Counted from the first letter of the stretch, positions 24,401 through 36,344 are shown. The stretch: 64,000 bases of DNA from Phaseolus vulgaris (GCF_000499845.2 NC_023758.2:34632608-34696607), one strand, 5' to 3'. The notes: generated by a model from the letters alone, not told the origin. Made by a program: numbers and translations.

Positions 24401-27400
24401 GGTGATGAGACGCACCAATATCAGAGTACCAAAGAGAATCATGAAGAGTAGTTGGGGTGCCAAGGATCGATGGTTCATCATCACTAAGAGACGAAGAAAA
24501 ATGAGTGGTGTTAGCAGTAATCTGAGAGGGAGTTGAGGAATCAAACCTATGCCAGCAATGAAGTGCAGTGTGCCCATATTTTCCACAAATTTGACATTGC
24601 ACCCGAAACGAAAAAGTATTGGATGGCACCTTGTTGTAGTTCTTGGAGTTTGAAAAACGAGGTTTGGAAGAGAAACGTTGTTTACCAGGACCAGAGGTGT
24701 GGGTTGAAGAAAAAGGTTTGGTAGAATTGGAGTTTGAATGAGAGAACGAAGATGGAATAGAGGAAACATGTGCCTGCAGAATTTGATCCATAGAATATTT
24801 GGCTTTTTCTATACATCCTTCTTTTTCTATACCGTGTAGGGATCAAGACATGATGCTACTGATGTGATGAATGAATCATATTCATCAAACAACCCATCAA
24901 GGATAGCGTCAATGTGATCCTCTATAGAGATGGGGCAATCCACAGCAGCCAAGTTGTCCACAGTTTTCTTGATTTCAATAAGGTAGGCAGAGACAAATCG
25001 TTCTTTCTTGGGCGTGCGCAGAAGCTGTTTGTGTTTCTTGATTTGGGCTCTGGTTTGGGATGCGTAGTGAGTTTGGAGGGTATGCCAAACTTGATGCGAC
25101 GAATTCAGGCCAACTATTTTGGTGAGAATACCGGAAGTCATGGAAGCCAATAACCAAGCTAGGATGGATTGGTCCTGGCGATCATAGATGTTGGAGATCC
25201 CACATCGACTAGAGATGAGAATATTTCATTGTATATAAGTGGGTGCAAACCTCACCCCATAAGCCGGTTTTATGAGGTTTAGTTAGGCATAAAGTCCTTG
25301 GGATAGAGGTTGCTTATTCTAGACGGGGCATCTTTATTTTTCAAAGAAAATACATCTTGATCTCCTCAAAGAGACTAGTAAGTTGGGTTGCAAGACCACT
25401 GAAGTGCCAATAGAGCAAAATCATAGGATTGGGAATGGTGAGGAAAATCCAAAGGTGGAGAAGACACAATATCAAAGACTTGTGGGAAAACTCATGTATC
25501 TATCACACACTAGGCCAGACATAGCTTATGCAATTAGTGTGGTTAGCCAATTCATGCATGATCCAAGAGAAAGACACTTGCAAGCAGTAAATAGAATTAT
25601 TCAGTACTTAAAAGCCTCTCCAAGGAAAGGATTGCTATTCAAAAAAGGCGAAAACTTGTCCATGAAAATATAGACTGATGCTGACTATGCAGGATCAATT
25701 GTTGATAGGAGATCCACCATAGGCTATTGCATGTTCCTGGGTGGAAATCTGGTGACATGGAGGAGCAAAAAACAAAACGTAGTTGCAAGATCAAGTGCAG
25801 AAGCAGAATTTAGAGTCATGGCTCAAGGTGTTTGTGAACTATTATGGATGAAGATCATCCTCGATGATCTCAAAATAAAATATGAAGCTCCTATGGGTTT
25901 GGTGTGTGATAATAAATCCACCATCAGTATTGCACACAATCCAGTTCAACATGACCGAACAAAGCACGTAGATATAGACCGACATTTCATTAAGGAGAAG
26001 TTGGATAATGGTCTTATAGCCATCGAGTACATCCCTTCAAGACTCCAATTGGCAGACATGTTTACTAAGGAACTTCCCACAAAACAATTCAAAGATCTTA
26101 CTTGCAAGTTGGGAATGATAAATATCCATTCACCAACTTGAGGGGGAGTGTTGCATAATCAAGAGAATTCTTCTATAAATAAGTGCAGATTTCATTCTCT
26201 ATTTATTAGGACAGATTTGTTAGTGATTTGATTTGATTTGTACAACTTTAATCACCCATTATTTCTTGCTTTCATTACCTATTATTTCTTTCTTTAATTA
26301 GGTTGTAAATAGTCTATAAATTGATACTGTAATTACATTTGTAAATTACACCAGAAATACATTTCATCTATTTCTTATAGATGAGATATTTGGGATTAAC
26401 AGAAGGAGAAGAGTCACCATCGGCAGAGATGAGACGCGGCGGGATACAGGAGCTATCCAAGAAGTAAAGAAGATCAAGGCTGCAGAGGGTTGCAGTGACT
26501 TGTTGTCTCCAGACCAAGAAATGATCAAGCTTCAAGGGTATGAGTGTATGAAAAATGTGGGAAGAAGAGCCTCGGGTTTGGAAGAAAAAATTTTAACAGT
26601 GGTTGATGATGAAGCCATAGCTTGCTTTGGATACCATAAAAGGTTGAAGAGAGAGATGCGAGAAAAGAATGTATTATTCAGTATTTCACCGTATACAAAG
26701 GACAGAAGACAGTGGATATTTATAATACCCAATACTGCATAAGATGCGGGTAAAGTTGTTTTAACTTCTATAACTAACGAGGTCAGATATCTACCTATGT
26801 TGATCTTGTTTTCCACAACATCTAACCACATTATTCTGTTAAGATATTAAGGTTGGTTCAAGGTCTTATTATTCACAGGAAGATGAGTTGAAAGATATCT
26901 ATGTTAACTTCACAAACACTCTTTCCGTGAAGCAATGGACTGTTTTATAAAAAGTGACATCCATAGAAACATATATAGGACAGTAGCTGAAAGGGATTAC
27001 ACTATTCAAAACACGAGTATTTTGTTTACTACATTAGTAGAAATGAATACAACTTTCCCTGATAAGACATAGGAACAAACCTTTAGAATAGTAAAACTCT
27101 AGCAAAGTCAAGTAAAAGACATTTTTTTCACTCTAAAATCTGATTTGGTTGAAGGGTATCTGCACAAGTAAGCTCCTGAACACCATTATCAAAATGTAAT
27201 TTTTTAATTGGTTGCCAAATTGAATTTGAATCATGGTATAAATTTACAAACAATTGGAAAACATCAAATGGATCTTTTCTAAGAAAAATCCATGTCACTC
27301 GAGTGCAATTATCTATAAAGGAACAAATTAACAAATCATTTTGCACCAGATATATTACAAACAATCAGGAGACCCCACACATCTGTATGAACAAAAGGCT

Positions 27401-30400
27401 TAACATACTTCATAAAATCAAAAGTTGAATGATAGTGTTTAGCAAATTGTTATACTTCACAAATAATATTTTTATTGCTTCTGTATCAAGTGTACACAGA
27501 AAATTCTGGTTCAAAAAAAGTGTATGCAGAAAATTAGAAGAAGAAAAAAACTCTCCCATAGATGAACTTAATTTCTAGTCACAAAGTAAAAGGCATACCA
27601 AAAGTGATGCAAGCTTTGTTGACTTTCACCCTTAAAAGCTGTTCTTGCAAATGCAGAATAAAACCTGTAGAACGATTTCAATAATCAGATTTCAACAAAG
27701 GGATATTACCCATTACATACTAAAGGTCACCTTACATTCCCAAAGACATCACCGTCAAAACACCTGAGACACCTGAACCCTCCTGGGCCTGTAAAAGATT
27801 TTGACCATCAATTTCTTCATGCACAAGATAGAATTAACTTAAGATAACACCAATACATCCAAGAAATTAGAGTTACAAAACCAATACTTTCTACTTCTGT
27901 AAGTATTAATAATACAAATATAATCTCTAAATTTAGGAAAAGATGAATTCAAATTTGAATGGTACTTACAGTGAAATAAGCAATGTAGCTAACAGCAAAT
28001 GTTAGAGCAATCTCAATCACTGTATCATTAAAAATAAACCCTAGCCACAAAACAGATGCAATCCCAAAAGCAAGACCCATTCCTACACTGGACCGAGCAA
28101 ACAGTCAAATGAGTGAAGATATCTTTTACCACTATTGCTACAAAAAAGTAGGTGAAACCTACGCTCCAAGTGAAACTTGTGCTAGAAATTTGATTATAGC
28201 AACCCAATTGAAGGTCTCTCCAAGAACCATCCGATAGAAAAGAGTATAAACCACAATAGCCGTCCTGGACAAGAACAAAGATTCAGCTTTGACAAATACC
28301 AATACAAAAAAAAAACAAAACATTCATTCAAAAATCATCTACCACTTCTTACAACATAGACTCATTTGGCAAAATACATGAATTCATTTGAAGAGTAGAT
28401 GTTAGTTAAAGAAGTGCAAAGTGTACTAAAAGTACCCATCATTCATCAAGGATTCCCCTTCAATTATTGTGCTTAGTTTTTTGCTGGCACCAAGATCTTT
28501 CAACAAAGCCACAACAGCAACAGGATCAGTTGCACTCAGAAGTCCCCCAAGCAACAGTGATGTTTTCCAGCTCCAATTGTATGGAAAAGTAAGCTGTATT
28601 ACGACAAACGAGCTATAATCATATAAGACAAATAATGAAATCTAAACACATCAACTCACATACCTTCATAACAACTCCAAGACAAACAGTTGAAATCGCA
28701 ACACCAGGACCAGCTAGTAAGATCATTTGTGCAAGACACCTCTGCATTTAGTCCAAAGTGCATCTTGTGTTGTAACATCAGGCATTTTATGAATAATAGT
28801 CGTTGACTTATATTATTATAATAAAAACATCAAGTTTGCTCCCTATTTAGTAACCTCGAGGATTTAATTTCTTCATCGTCCATCAGGTATTACTGATAAT
28901 TGTATTAAACAATTATTTAACCTCATTTTGTACATTAAAGATTTCAAAATAATTGATATTAGAATTAGTTTGTTTGTAGCTCGGTTTTTAAGTTCATCTC
29001 CTTTAGTTTATATAGCTTTTCTTAGAATATTTAGTTTTCTTACATATATAAGATACGAAATGTCATAACAGAAAGAAAGTATAAAAAGAAAATAAAAAGA
29101 GGTATAGGATTAATCCCTTGTATGTAATAAACATATAGGATTATGTATTTATAAGAAAAATACAAAACGTATGGACTAAGCCCGTTACATCTAACACTCA
29201 CCCTCAAGCAAGTGCAAGTAAATCGTATGTACCAAGTTTGTTACAAATATAATCAATTTTACGTTCCCGTAAAGATTTAGTGAAAATATCTTCTAATTGA
29301 TCATTCGAATTAACAAACATCAGTCTTAATGTCTCCAGATACAATCTTTTCTCGAATAAAATAGCAAACAATCTCAATATATTGAGAATTGATCTTAATA
29401 GTAAGAGCAATCTGACTGTCACGTATAAGTGTCATTTAAGTGACCTCTCCAAATTGCAATTCTTTAAGTAGCTATTTAAACCAAATAAGCTCACAAGTAC
29501 CCAAGGCCATAACTCTATTCTACTTCTGGACTAGATCTTGCCACAACATTTTTGCTTCTTGCTCTCCCAAGAGATCAAGTTATCACCAATGAAGACACAA
29601 TATTCGGAAATGGATCCTCTATCAGAAAGAGATATTGCCCAATCAGCATCTAAATAACAGATAACTTTAGTATGGTTATTGTGACAGTATAGCAAACATT
29701 TTTCAGGAGATCCTTTAATGTACTTCAATATATGAATGACTGCATTCCAATGATCTATACATGGGAAATTAAGAAATTGACTTATCACACTGACTGCAAA
29801 GGAAATATCAGGACGAGTAACAATAACATAGTTCAATTTTCCAACGAATCTTTTGTATTTCTCAGGATCTGAGAGAGGCTTTCCTAATTAGGTAGGAGTT
29901 TGGCATTAGGATCCATGGGTGTGTCAATAGATTTTGAATTTCATTAACCCAATTTCCTCCAAAAAATTCAATGTGTACTTTCTTTGAGAGATAACAATAC
30001 CATTATTGAATTGTGCTACCTCAATTCCCAACAAATATCTGAGTTTACCAAGATCTTTGGTCTGAAAGTGGTGACACAAGATGTTGCTTTACCTGTAAGA
30101 ACAATGTCATCAACACATAGTACTACATAGATACACGCAACACTCGACTGAGTAAAAAACTGAATGATTTGCCTCACTGCAAGTCATACCAAATTGTTGA
30201 ACATTGTTAAATTTTCCAAACTAGGTTCTAAGAGACTGCTTGAGGCCAAATAAATACTTGCGCAACATACCAATTCGAAAGACTCCCCCTAAACATTAAA
30301 ACCCTGAAGGTTGCTCCATATAATTTTCTTCCTACAAATCCCCATTAAGAAGAACATTTTTGACATCCAATTGATAAAGATGTCATCGTTGAAGAGCAGT

Positions 30401-33400
30401 CATAGCTATGAATAAGCAAACAAAAGTTATTTTTGCCAATGAAGAAAAAGTATCACCATAGTCCAAACCAAAAACTTTGTGTATAATCTTTAGCCACAAG
30501 GTGAGCTTTGAGAGGAGCAATAGTACCATCAACACCAACTTTGATAGCAAAAATTCACCTACAACCAACAACAAGTTTTCCAGAGGGTAAAGGAATGAGT
30601 TTCCAGGTTCCACTATTCTAAAGAACACTTTATCAAGTATGACCTAACGCCAATTAGGATAGGCTAAGGAATCATCACCTATAGAATTTTTGGAATGGAC
30701 ACAAAAGAAATAGACGAAAGGTAGGTATAAAATGGTTGACAAAATCTATGTAACTCAAAGCAGTATAATAAGGAGAGAGATTACGGATATAGCATATATC
30801 TTTACGAATAGAAATAAGAAGATCAAGTTCAATTATCAGAGTCGTAGGGGATGGAAGACTTGGCACTAGGAGAGAGTCAGGCGCTAGACAATAGAAAGTC
30901 TATCGACAATTGTACACCTGAAGAATTGGTGGAGATGGGGCATCTTTAGGAGCACTAAACACAATAATAAGATCACATACAATTGGGATATTAACTTGAT
31001 CAAATGGAGACACAAGAGGAGACTTAAAGTAAAGGGAAGACTCACTGAAGGTGACATCTAATGAAATAAAATAACAGTTAAAAGAAGGAGAGAAACATTT
31101 ATATTCTTTTTTGTAATCTAGTGAATCCTAAAAAGACACATTTGTGTGACCTTGTAGATAATTTATCAAGACCAGGACTAAAATTACGAACAAAGCATGT
31201 GGACCTAAAAACTTTAAGAAGGGATGGAAAGGCTCATAAGGAAATAAAATAGGTTGAGGAATTTTGTTATCTAAATTCGAAGATGGCATGCGATTGTTTA
31301 AGAAATTAGAACGATTTTTTATTAAAAAATAACCAAGTACATCTTGAATAATCATCAATAAAGGTAACAAGATACTGAAATCCTAAATTGGACTGAACAC
31401 GACTTAGTCCCAAAATGTTAGAGTGAATTAAAGCAAAAAGGAAAGCACGTTGTGAGACATTACTAGGAAGAGAACTATAACTGTGTTTCCTTAACTGACA
31501 TGACTCACAAGACAAACTTGATAACTTGGACAAACTTGGAACAGGTTGTTGCATCTTGGCAAGACTAGGATGACTCATCTAAGCATGAATTAGAGATGGA
31601 GAATCCATTACCATGCAAATATTCATAAGTGATAAAGACCATGAGACTCACATCCGGTGTCAATCATTTGTCTTGGACTTTGGTCCTATAAACAAATAAA
31701 ATCTTTAGTAAGAGAAATAACACAATCAAGGAAACAAGTGAGAAGACTAATGAATAATAAGTTAAATGAGACTCGGGGACATAAAAAACATTATCAATAG
31801 ATAAAAAAGGAAGAAGATGAATAGTATCAACATCATGTGATGAGACCCTAGAACCATTAGTCATGGTAATAGATGGTAAATAACACAAACTAGACCAAGA
31901 AGAGAAAAAATATTTGTTACCAGTAATGTGATATGTGGCACCTGAGTCTAGAACCCTAGGGCCAAGAGAATTGGAGTAAGTAAGGCCAGCAAAAGATGTA
32001 TCTGAATCAAAAGCAGTGGAACTAGAGTTCTGACGATCCTCATACCATTTGAGAAATTCATTGCAAATAACAAGTTGTCTTGAGGTATCAAATGAAGTAG
32101 GTCACAAAGTAGACGGTTGCGCAGGAGTAGTTTGGACAACTATAGTAGATCGAGGAGGAGGACCTTGTAAGGCATAACACCTGTCAATTATGTGGCTTAG
32201 CTTGTGACAATATTTACACTTGCAAAGGCGATTGCGATCATCACACTAAGATACCAAAGCAGAAGAGTCATCAGTGGAAGCAGGTATATCAATGGTTGGT
32301 TAACCTGTGTGGAACAAGTGGAAGTAAAATTAGGCACAAATGGGATCCCAAAATCTAATCACAAACTTGTGAATAAACATTAGGAAGTCCATGTAAAGAC
32401 AATAACATGAAGAACTTTTACCTTTGCTCAAGATCTTGAGAAGGAGCGGAGACAGAAAGCAAGAGCTCATTGAAGTTGTGAAGAAAAGCATGAATTTTAC
32501 CCAAATATTCAGCCATTGTACCATCAAGACGTCTGCGGCAATAATACTAAGGAGATTTTGACAAACACCGTAAAGATGTTGAGTATCATTGTTGTACAAT
32601 AATTTGGCATGTTTCCAAACTTCTAAACATGTCTCATAAGCATAAAATATTTGTTTTAAAGATTAGTGAATAGTAGACTTGAGAACAAAGCATAATCGTG
32701 CATCAATTTTCAACCAACAGAAAACCTCACTTTTAGTTATAGTGGCCACACTCTAGGTAAGATGATCAATATAACCCTGACTCTTTAGCCATAGTTTAAT
32801 GCTTGTTGCCTAACTATCATAATTAGTTCCATCCAATTTGTCAATGGATAGATGTACATTGACATAATTAGTATAGATGGACGGATCAAGCATAGTGGCA
32901 GTAGAAGAGGCCATAGTAGAAGAGGAGAGAGAAAAAACCCTTAAAATTCCAACAAACTCTTATCAAGTTGACAAGGGAAGATACAGAATGAGGACGTCAA
33001 GGCAATCTCAACGTTGGTAATCGTCGTCAGAAAAAAGGTCAGATGCGCCACCACGCATTGCGAAAAGTGATGGCAGTGACGCGACTTGAAGAGGCGTGTG
33101 AGGGCACGTCGGAGCTCCGATATTTATAATCTTTGCAGCATGATGGTCGCCTGAACGGAGGTGTCACCGATCCAAATGGAAGCAGTGGCAGAAAAAAGAA
33201 ATGACTGGTGAACAGTAGGTTCACCATAAAGTCAAAGATTTTACCTAGCTCTTGATACCGTATGAAAATAAACTAAAAAGAGGTATAGGATTAAATCTCT
33301 TTTGTGTAATGAACACATAGTGTTCTGTATTTATAGATAAGAAACATACAAAAAGTATGGGCTAAGCCCGTTACTTCTAACAAAAACCATCACTTATAAA

Positions 33401-35196
33401 TCACTAAATTGTACTCAGAAGAATCCAAGAAAAGAAACCTTAATTTGGTGAACTTCCATTAAGAATGAGCTCTCAAAAAGGAGAGCAGGAAGAAAAACAG
33501 CTAACAAAAGGTCTGGATCAATCTCTGACCCTGCATATAAAAAATATCAATCACTTCAATTATATTTAAACAAGAAGCAGTGAGAATGAAAGCTTCTTAA
33601 ATTGAAAATTTTCTAAAATCCCAGTATATTCACATGCTCCAAGGCTGTAGATTGAAAAGCCTTTTCCTTTTTATTGGTAAGAACATAAGTTTCAAAGTAA
33701 CTAGAACAAAAACAGAACAAACTTACAAAGACGAATTCCATCTCCAATCTTTCCCAGCCGATGATGAGTACCATATTCTGTTTAGAAATGCACCATCAAT
33801 CAGCCAAGTCATTAACATTAAATAAAAAAGTATTTTATACGAGAATGCCAAAAAGGAGTAAATTTAAATGAAAAGAACAGTTAAGAACCCTGTTCAAAGG
33901 GAAAAAGTTAAACTGTGAAGAAGGCTTATCTTTCAGCTGTCACATAGATTGGCAGAAAATAGTTTTCCTTCTCTAGAAAACCTAGAAAAGGACCATTGTC
34001 TTAGGACTAATTTCCATACCCAGGATTTAAATTCAGAAATGCAACATTTTCCAATAACAGGAAAGTTTTCTGAGACCCAGGTAACCTCTGATGAGGCAAA
34101 GAACGAAGCAAAATTATAAAAAAGAAATGATAATCAATATAGAATAAGTTTAATAATTTCTACAAAATATAAACCTAAAGAAAAAAATTTGACAACATTT
34201 TCTAGTCTCCTTGAGAATGTCATCATCCCTGGTGAGTTAGGTGACGTTTCTAAGGTATGTACCTTAGATTAGATGGTTATGTATGAATATAACTAGTTAA
34301 AAGAATAGGAATCAGTAATTTGCAAAAGAATTCTATGAAAATATTTTGTCTGATCTATATTGAATTCCCATGATTATTATTTTGAAATTTCATTTCCAAC
34401 AATATCATGATATTTTGAAATATGTTTAAATGTGTACAGTCCTTCGTTGGAGCTTCAAACAAGAAGCTCAAAAGGATCAAATTAGAATAAAACAAATGAT
34501 GTATATAGAATCAACAAAGAGTAAAAGTTCAACTATAAACTGTTTATTTCCTATTCACTTCCCTTTGCTTTCAAATACTGTCTTTTTCTTCCCCAAACAT
34601 GGTGAATAATACCATCTCGGCCCGATGTTGGTACAAGAATATGATTGGCATCTAAAGAGTAAAAAAAACATGTTTCAATATCATACCCAACTCGTTTAAA
34701 TTTTATCTAGTATTTGACTAAAACAGGAAAAGGAGGAGGCCAAAGGGTGTGTCTCAATTTTTCTCCAGTCAGTTATCGTCCTTATATAGAAAGTCAACAC
34801 CCCCAGATGAAGCCTTTGACACTAAAAAATCTGTCTTTTTCCTTCCTCATCACACCAAACCCAGGCAAAGAAGTCTAAGATTAGGGTGGTTCATTCTAGA
34901 AAGCAAACTATAACAACAACATCAACAACAAAAAGGAGAATAAAAAAGAGAAGGGTAGGACCTATAGATCCAAGTGCAATGCCAATTATGAGCAAGGCAA
35001 CGGTGTAAGGAACTCTAGTCCCACGCAAGAGGTGCCTACAAGCAATCCCCAGAGCCAAACTGAGACCAAAGAAGATCACTGCATCTGCTGGACTGGAGTG
35101 TTCCCCTGAAGAGGAAGGAGCAGAAGCAGCAGAGACAACAGAAAGGGAAAAGGAAAGGGAAAGTGAAAGGGGTTGCTGCTCTTGTTCTTGCTCCAT
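15427..35196 (-). CDS. SOS1: SOS1/NHX7 plasma-membrane Na+/H+ antiporter, 5' part (exons 1-16; 3' end outside window)
   Basis: Exports Na+ from the cytosol in exchange for H+ at the plasma membrane (salt overly sensitive pathway). Exons read by eye: 34962-35196, 33727-33777, 33439-33530, 28664-28741, 28436-28593, 28163-28264, 27970-28087, 27736-27788, 27599-27664, 21991-22035, 21767-21819, 21195-21379, 17828-17875, 17573-17680, 16767-16998, 15427-15729. They join in frame with no stop and give about 642 residues; SOS1 proteins are usually about 1,140. Visible motifs are RHLLRGTRVPYTVALL near residue 60, SATDPVAV (Asp175), ESLMNDG (199-205) and SGLRGAVALALSLSVK (Arg400), typical of the CPA1 antiporter core. 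The last exons begin the cytosolic tail (LGDDEELGPADWP; LESACYICAAFLRAHRIARQQLHDFIG). All introns look GT-AG except intron 12, which starts GC. The start is the first ATG, giving a Ser-rich N terminus. The cyclic-nucleotide-binding-like and autoinhibitory regions are not found left of 15427, where only transposons are seen. Confidence 0.93.
18541..18872 (-). mobile_element. Degenerate TRIM in SOS1 intron 12
   Basis: On the minus strand, decayed LTRs at about 18775-18872 and 18541-18640 surround a region containing the TRIM internal motif (ATCGGCCGCTATCG-like, near 18700) and a primer-site-like TGGTATCAAA. The LTRs keep the TRIM order: GAGAT.., ..GTGAGGTTGAGTTAGACTTAAA. Confidence 0.6.
19443..19563 (-). 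repeat. Degenerate TRIM LTR
   Basis: The minus strand reads TTGGAGATCTCATATCGACTAGAG and ends in a GAGTTAGATTTAAAG-like stretch, followed by a primer-site-like TGGTATTAGAGC. This is one LTR end of the same TRIM family. Its partner LTR was not clearly found in 18873-19440, which shows only weak related sequence. Confidence 0.55.
19891..20259 (+). mobile_element. Intact TRIM retrotransposon (369 bp) with 5-bp TSD
   Basis: Two 121-bp LTRs at 19891-20011 and 20139-20259 differ by three bases by eye. The primer site TGGTATCAGAGCC starts at 20012 and a purine tract AAGGGGG precedes the 3' LTR. The 5-bp target duplication AGTCT lies at 19886-19890 and 20260-20264. It has no coding sequence, so it must be mobilised by another element. 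It lies in SOS1 intron 12 in antisense orientation to the gene. Confidence 0.95.
20280..21190. other. SOS1 intron 12, no recognised feature
   Basis: AT-rich intron sequence. A short ORF at 20919-21137 has no recognisable motif and is treated as chance. Confidence 0.5.
22132..22154. repeat. Perfect 10-bp hairpin in SOS1 intron 9
   Basis: TGCCTTGCTG, a 3-base loop, then CAGCAAGGCA. The stem is perfect and GC-richer than its surroundings. Its role is unknown. Confidence 0.6.
22323..22550 (+). mobile_element. Degenerate TRIM LTR and internal part in SOS1 intron 9
   Basis: It begins TGTTGGAAATCCCACGTCAAC and continues with diverged TRIM LTR sequence to about 22430. A primer-site-like AGTATCAAAG and internal TRIM-like sequence follow (AAGCCTAACAAGTCACCCACTA). 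No second LTR is clear. Confidence 0.65.
22560..23500. mobile_element. Copia fragments: B-family LTR, antisense RT piece, sense integrase piece
   Basis: Positions 22560-22707 match the LTR of Copia B in plus orientation and lead to TGATATCAGAGC. Positions 22740-22990 are an RT piece read on the minus strand (KYALDILE and LGIKVTQSKEG type motifs, antisense). Positions 23100-23500 are a plus-strand integrase tail ending RLPSRVLEGVTPIQL and VFGCPAFVHVHSPYRGRLDPRSIKC. The switch in strand between pieces shows rearrangement or several insertions. Confidence 0.6.
23495..23665 (+). repeat. Partial Copia F-type LTR
   Basis: This copy (TTAGTGATTTGATTT to CATCTATTTCTTA) matches most of the LTR at 26149-26376 but lacks its first 70 or so bases. 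RT-like sequence (KLISFPSKKIMIGC, 23820-23850) follows at 23778-23960. Confidence 0.65.
25189..26376 (+). mobile_element. Chimeric insertion: TRIM LTR fused to Copia F RT-RNase H and 3' LTR, with shared TSD
   Basis: The left end is a TRIM LTR (TGTTGGAGATCCCACATCG, 25189-25297), truncated at ..CATAAAGTCC. It joins directly to Copia RT (LGIEVAYSRRGIF-like, from about 25298). RT end and RNase H follow ([43 protein letters not shown]), then the polypurine tract TTGAGGGGGAG and a 3' LTR from 26149 to 26376. Six identical bases ATAGAT border both ends (25184-25189 and 26377-26382), fitting a 5-bp target duplication in the gag of element E. Confidence 0.8.
25298..26141 (+). pseudogene. Copia F RT end and RNase H
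   Basis: Two stretches, 25383-25673 and 25731-26141, lie in one frame and are separated by a TAG at about 25673. Motifs: [95 protein letters not shown] and QLADMFTKELP. The first two thirds of the element are missing, so it is a broken copy although the surviving part is well conserved. Confidence 0.85.
27128..27550 (-). pseudogene. Copia integrase fragment
   Basis: The minus frame reads FIDNCTRVTWIFLRKDPFDVFQLFVNLY then LHFDNGVQEL, the Copia integrase core (FIDD.TR.TW.FL and DNG.E). The flanking frame is broken. It lies next to SOS1 exon 9 inside intron 9. Confidence 0.7.
29080..33382 (-). mobile_element. Degenerate Ty1/Copia element D in SOS1 intron 3
   Basis: Short LTRs at 29080-29196 (3') and 33261-33382 (5') both run from TGTTAGA to a TTTTCATA-like end. 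The primer site is a mutated GGTATCAAGAGC. Order on the minus strand: gag (32330-32900), protease linker (31664-31888), integrase (31128-31578: MSHPSLAKMQQPVPSL, CESCQLRKH, FIDDYSRCTWLF), RT (29531-30628) and RNase H tail (29204-29422). It is a close relative of element C but has many frameshifts. The flanks (GAAAG and AAAAC) are not a clean target duplication. Confidence 0.9.
33780..34890. other. SOS1 intron 1
   Basis: AT-rich intron between exon 1 (donor at 34961) and exon 2. No transposon or RNA gene was recognised. Confidence 0.5.
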
Positions 35197-35330
35197 TTGC
35201 AGCAGTGGTGATGTTGAGAGATGAAAACTGGGAAGCAGCTATTATCAGGTTCGGGAAAAAATTTGGATCAATCACAAACTGAGACACGTGCAAAAGAGAG
35301 AGAGAGAGAGAAGGTTGCATATTTGTTTTA
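35197..35330 (-). promoter_or_regulatory. SOS1 5' leader with CT microsatellite and G-box/ABRE core
   Basis: Upstream of the SOS1 ATG there is an (AG)8 run at 35295-35310, which reads CT on the gene strand and is a common plant 5'-UTR feature. A palindromic CACGTG in the context ACACGTGC lies at 35285-35290, about 90 bp before the ATG. It matches the G-box/ABRE core bound by bZIP and bHLH factors. The transcription start is unknown, so the site could lie in the promoter or the leader. Confidence 0.4.
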
Positions 35331-35339
35331 TTTTGTCTG

Positions 35340-36340
35340 TGTAATCTAGCTGCTGACTGAAGAGTGATGATGTTCTACACGACAAAACAATGTGGCGGTG
35401 ATTATACTTCGTTGACTAATGACTACAACTGTACAACAATCCTTCTGAAAAACATCAAGTTAGAGAAAAGTGTTACTTCTCATGTTCAAATTTTCAGATG
35501 AAAAAACTTAGTTGGAAAAGTAGACTTTATTAATATTAATTAGATTGATTTTACGATGAAGATGAGTTATGTGCAGTAAATTCATGGTCAGAGCATCTCC
35601 ATGGGAACTAATGAGAAACTGTGTTCTTCCTAGGAACTTGAAATGTTCTTTTTTCTCCTTCATTTTTTAAAGTTAAAAACTTGTTTATTTTTATTTTAGT
35701 CAGGTTTTCAAATTTTCATTCTCTTTTTTTGAATAATAAAGTTTCATACAGGTATTCTCTCATTCTCCTAATCTCCAAATCTCCATGTGAGTTTTTATTT
35801 TAATTATACAAATTCAAATTAAAAATTATAATGGAAATGTCAATAAATTAAAACTTTGTTAGCATAAATAGATTAAACTTATCCCTATTTAAAATGAAAA
35901 TAAAAATATTAATGTCAAAAAATGTATTCTTATTTAATATTATTTACATGACCTTTTAAAATATGTATATATATAATAGTACGCAAGTAATAAATTGGAA
36001 GCCTTATCCTTTAAATTCTTTTATTTAAATTTTATGCTATACAATCTTGTTATAAATACTTGATTTTTTAAATTTTCTTAAAATATTAATAAAATATAAT
36101 CATTACTCGTACATTACATGAATTAAATTACTAGAAAATACATAATTTTCTTCTAAAAAACTATTTAATAATTTCTTTTATCTGATACATTAACACATAT
36201 TTGAATATCTTTTTTTCAAGTACGTGATATTGTATAGCACTTTTTGTTTGATACCTAAGAATGTTAAAATTGAAAAATAGACTTCGAAAGTATGATTCAG
36301 TTGTCACTGTTAGTTTTTCTATATTTTTGTACGAAAGTAT
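35340..36340. other. AT-rich intergenic sequence upstream of SOS1
   Basis: No coding potential seen. It probably contains the SOS1 promoter, but I could not place a TATA box or start site with confidence. Confidence 0.4.
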
Positions 36341-36344
36341 GCAT

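Larger units (their letters stand above)
24246..26820 (-). mobile_element. Ty1/Copia element E, 5' half (LTR, gag, protease), split by a chimeric insertion
   Basis: Minus strand: 5' LTR 26637-26820 (TGTTGTGGAA to CAACCTTTTA), primer site TGGTATCCAAAGC at 26624-26636, and gag ATG at 26618. Gag motifs include LKLDHFLVWRQQVTATL (near 26540), then after the insertion QDQSILAWLLASMTSGIL and the zinc knuckle CQICGKYGHTALHC. The protease is WYSDIGASHHLT. Everything after protease is absent left of 24246. Removing 25190-26382 (insert plus one target duplication copy) restores gag continuity by codon. Confidence 0.8.
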
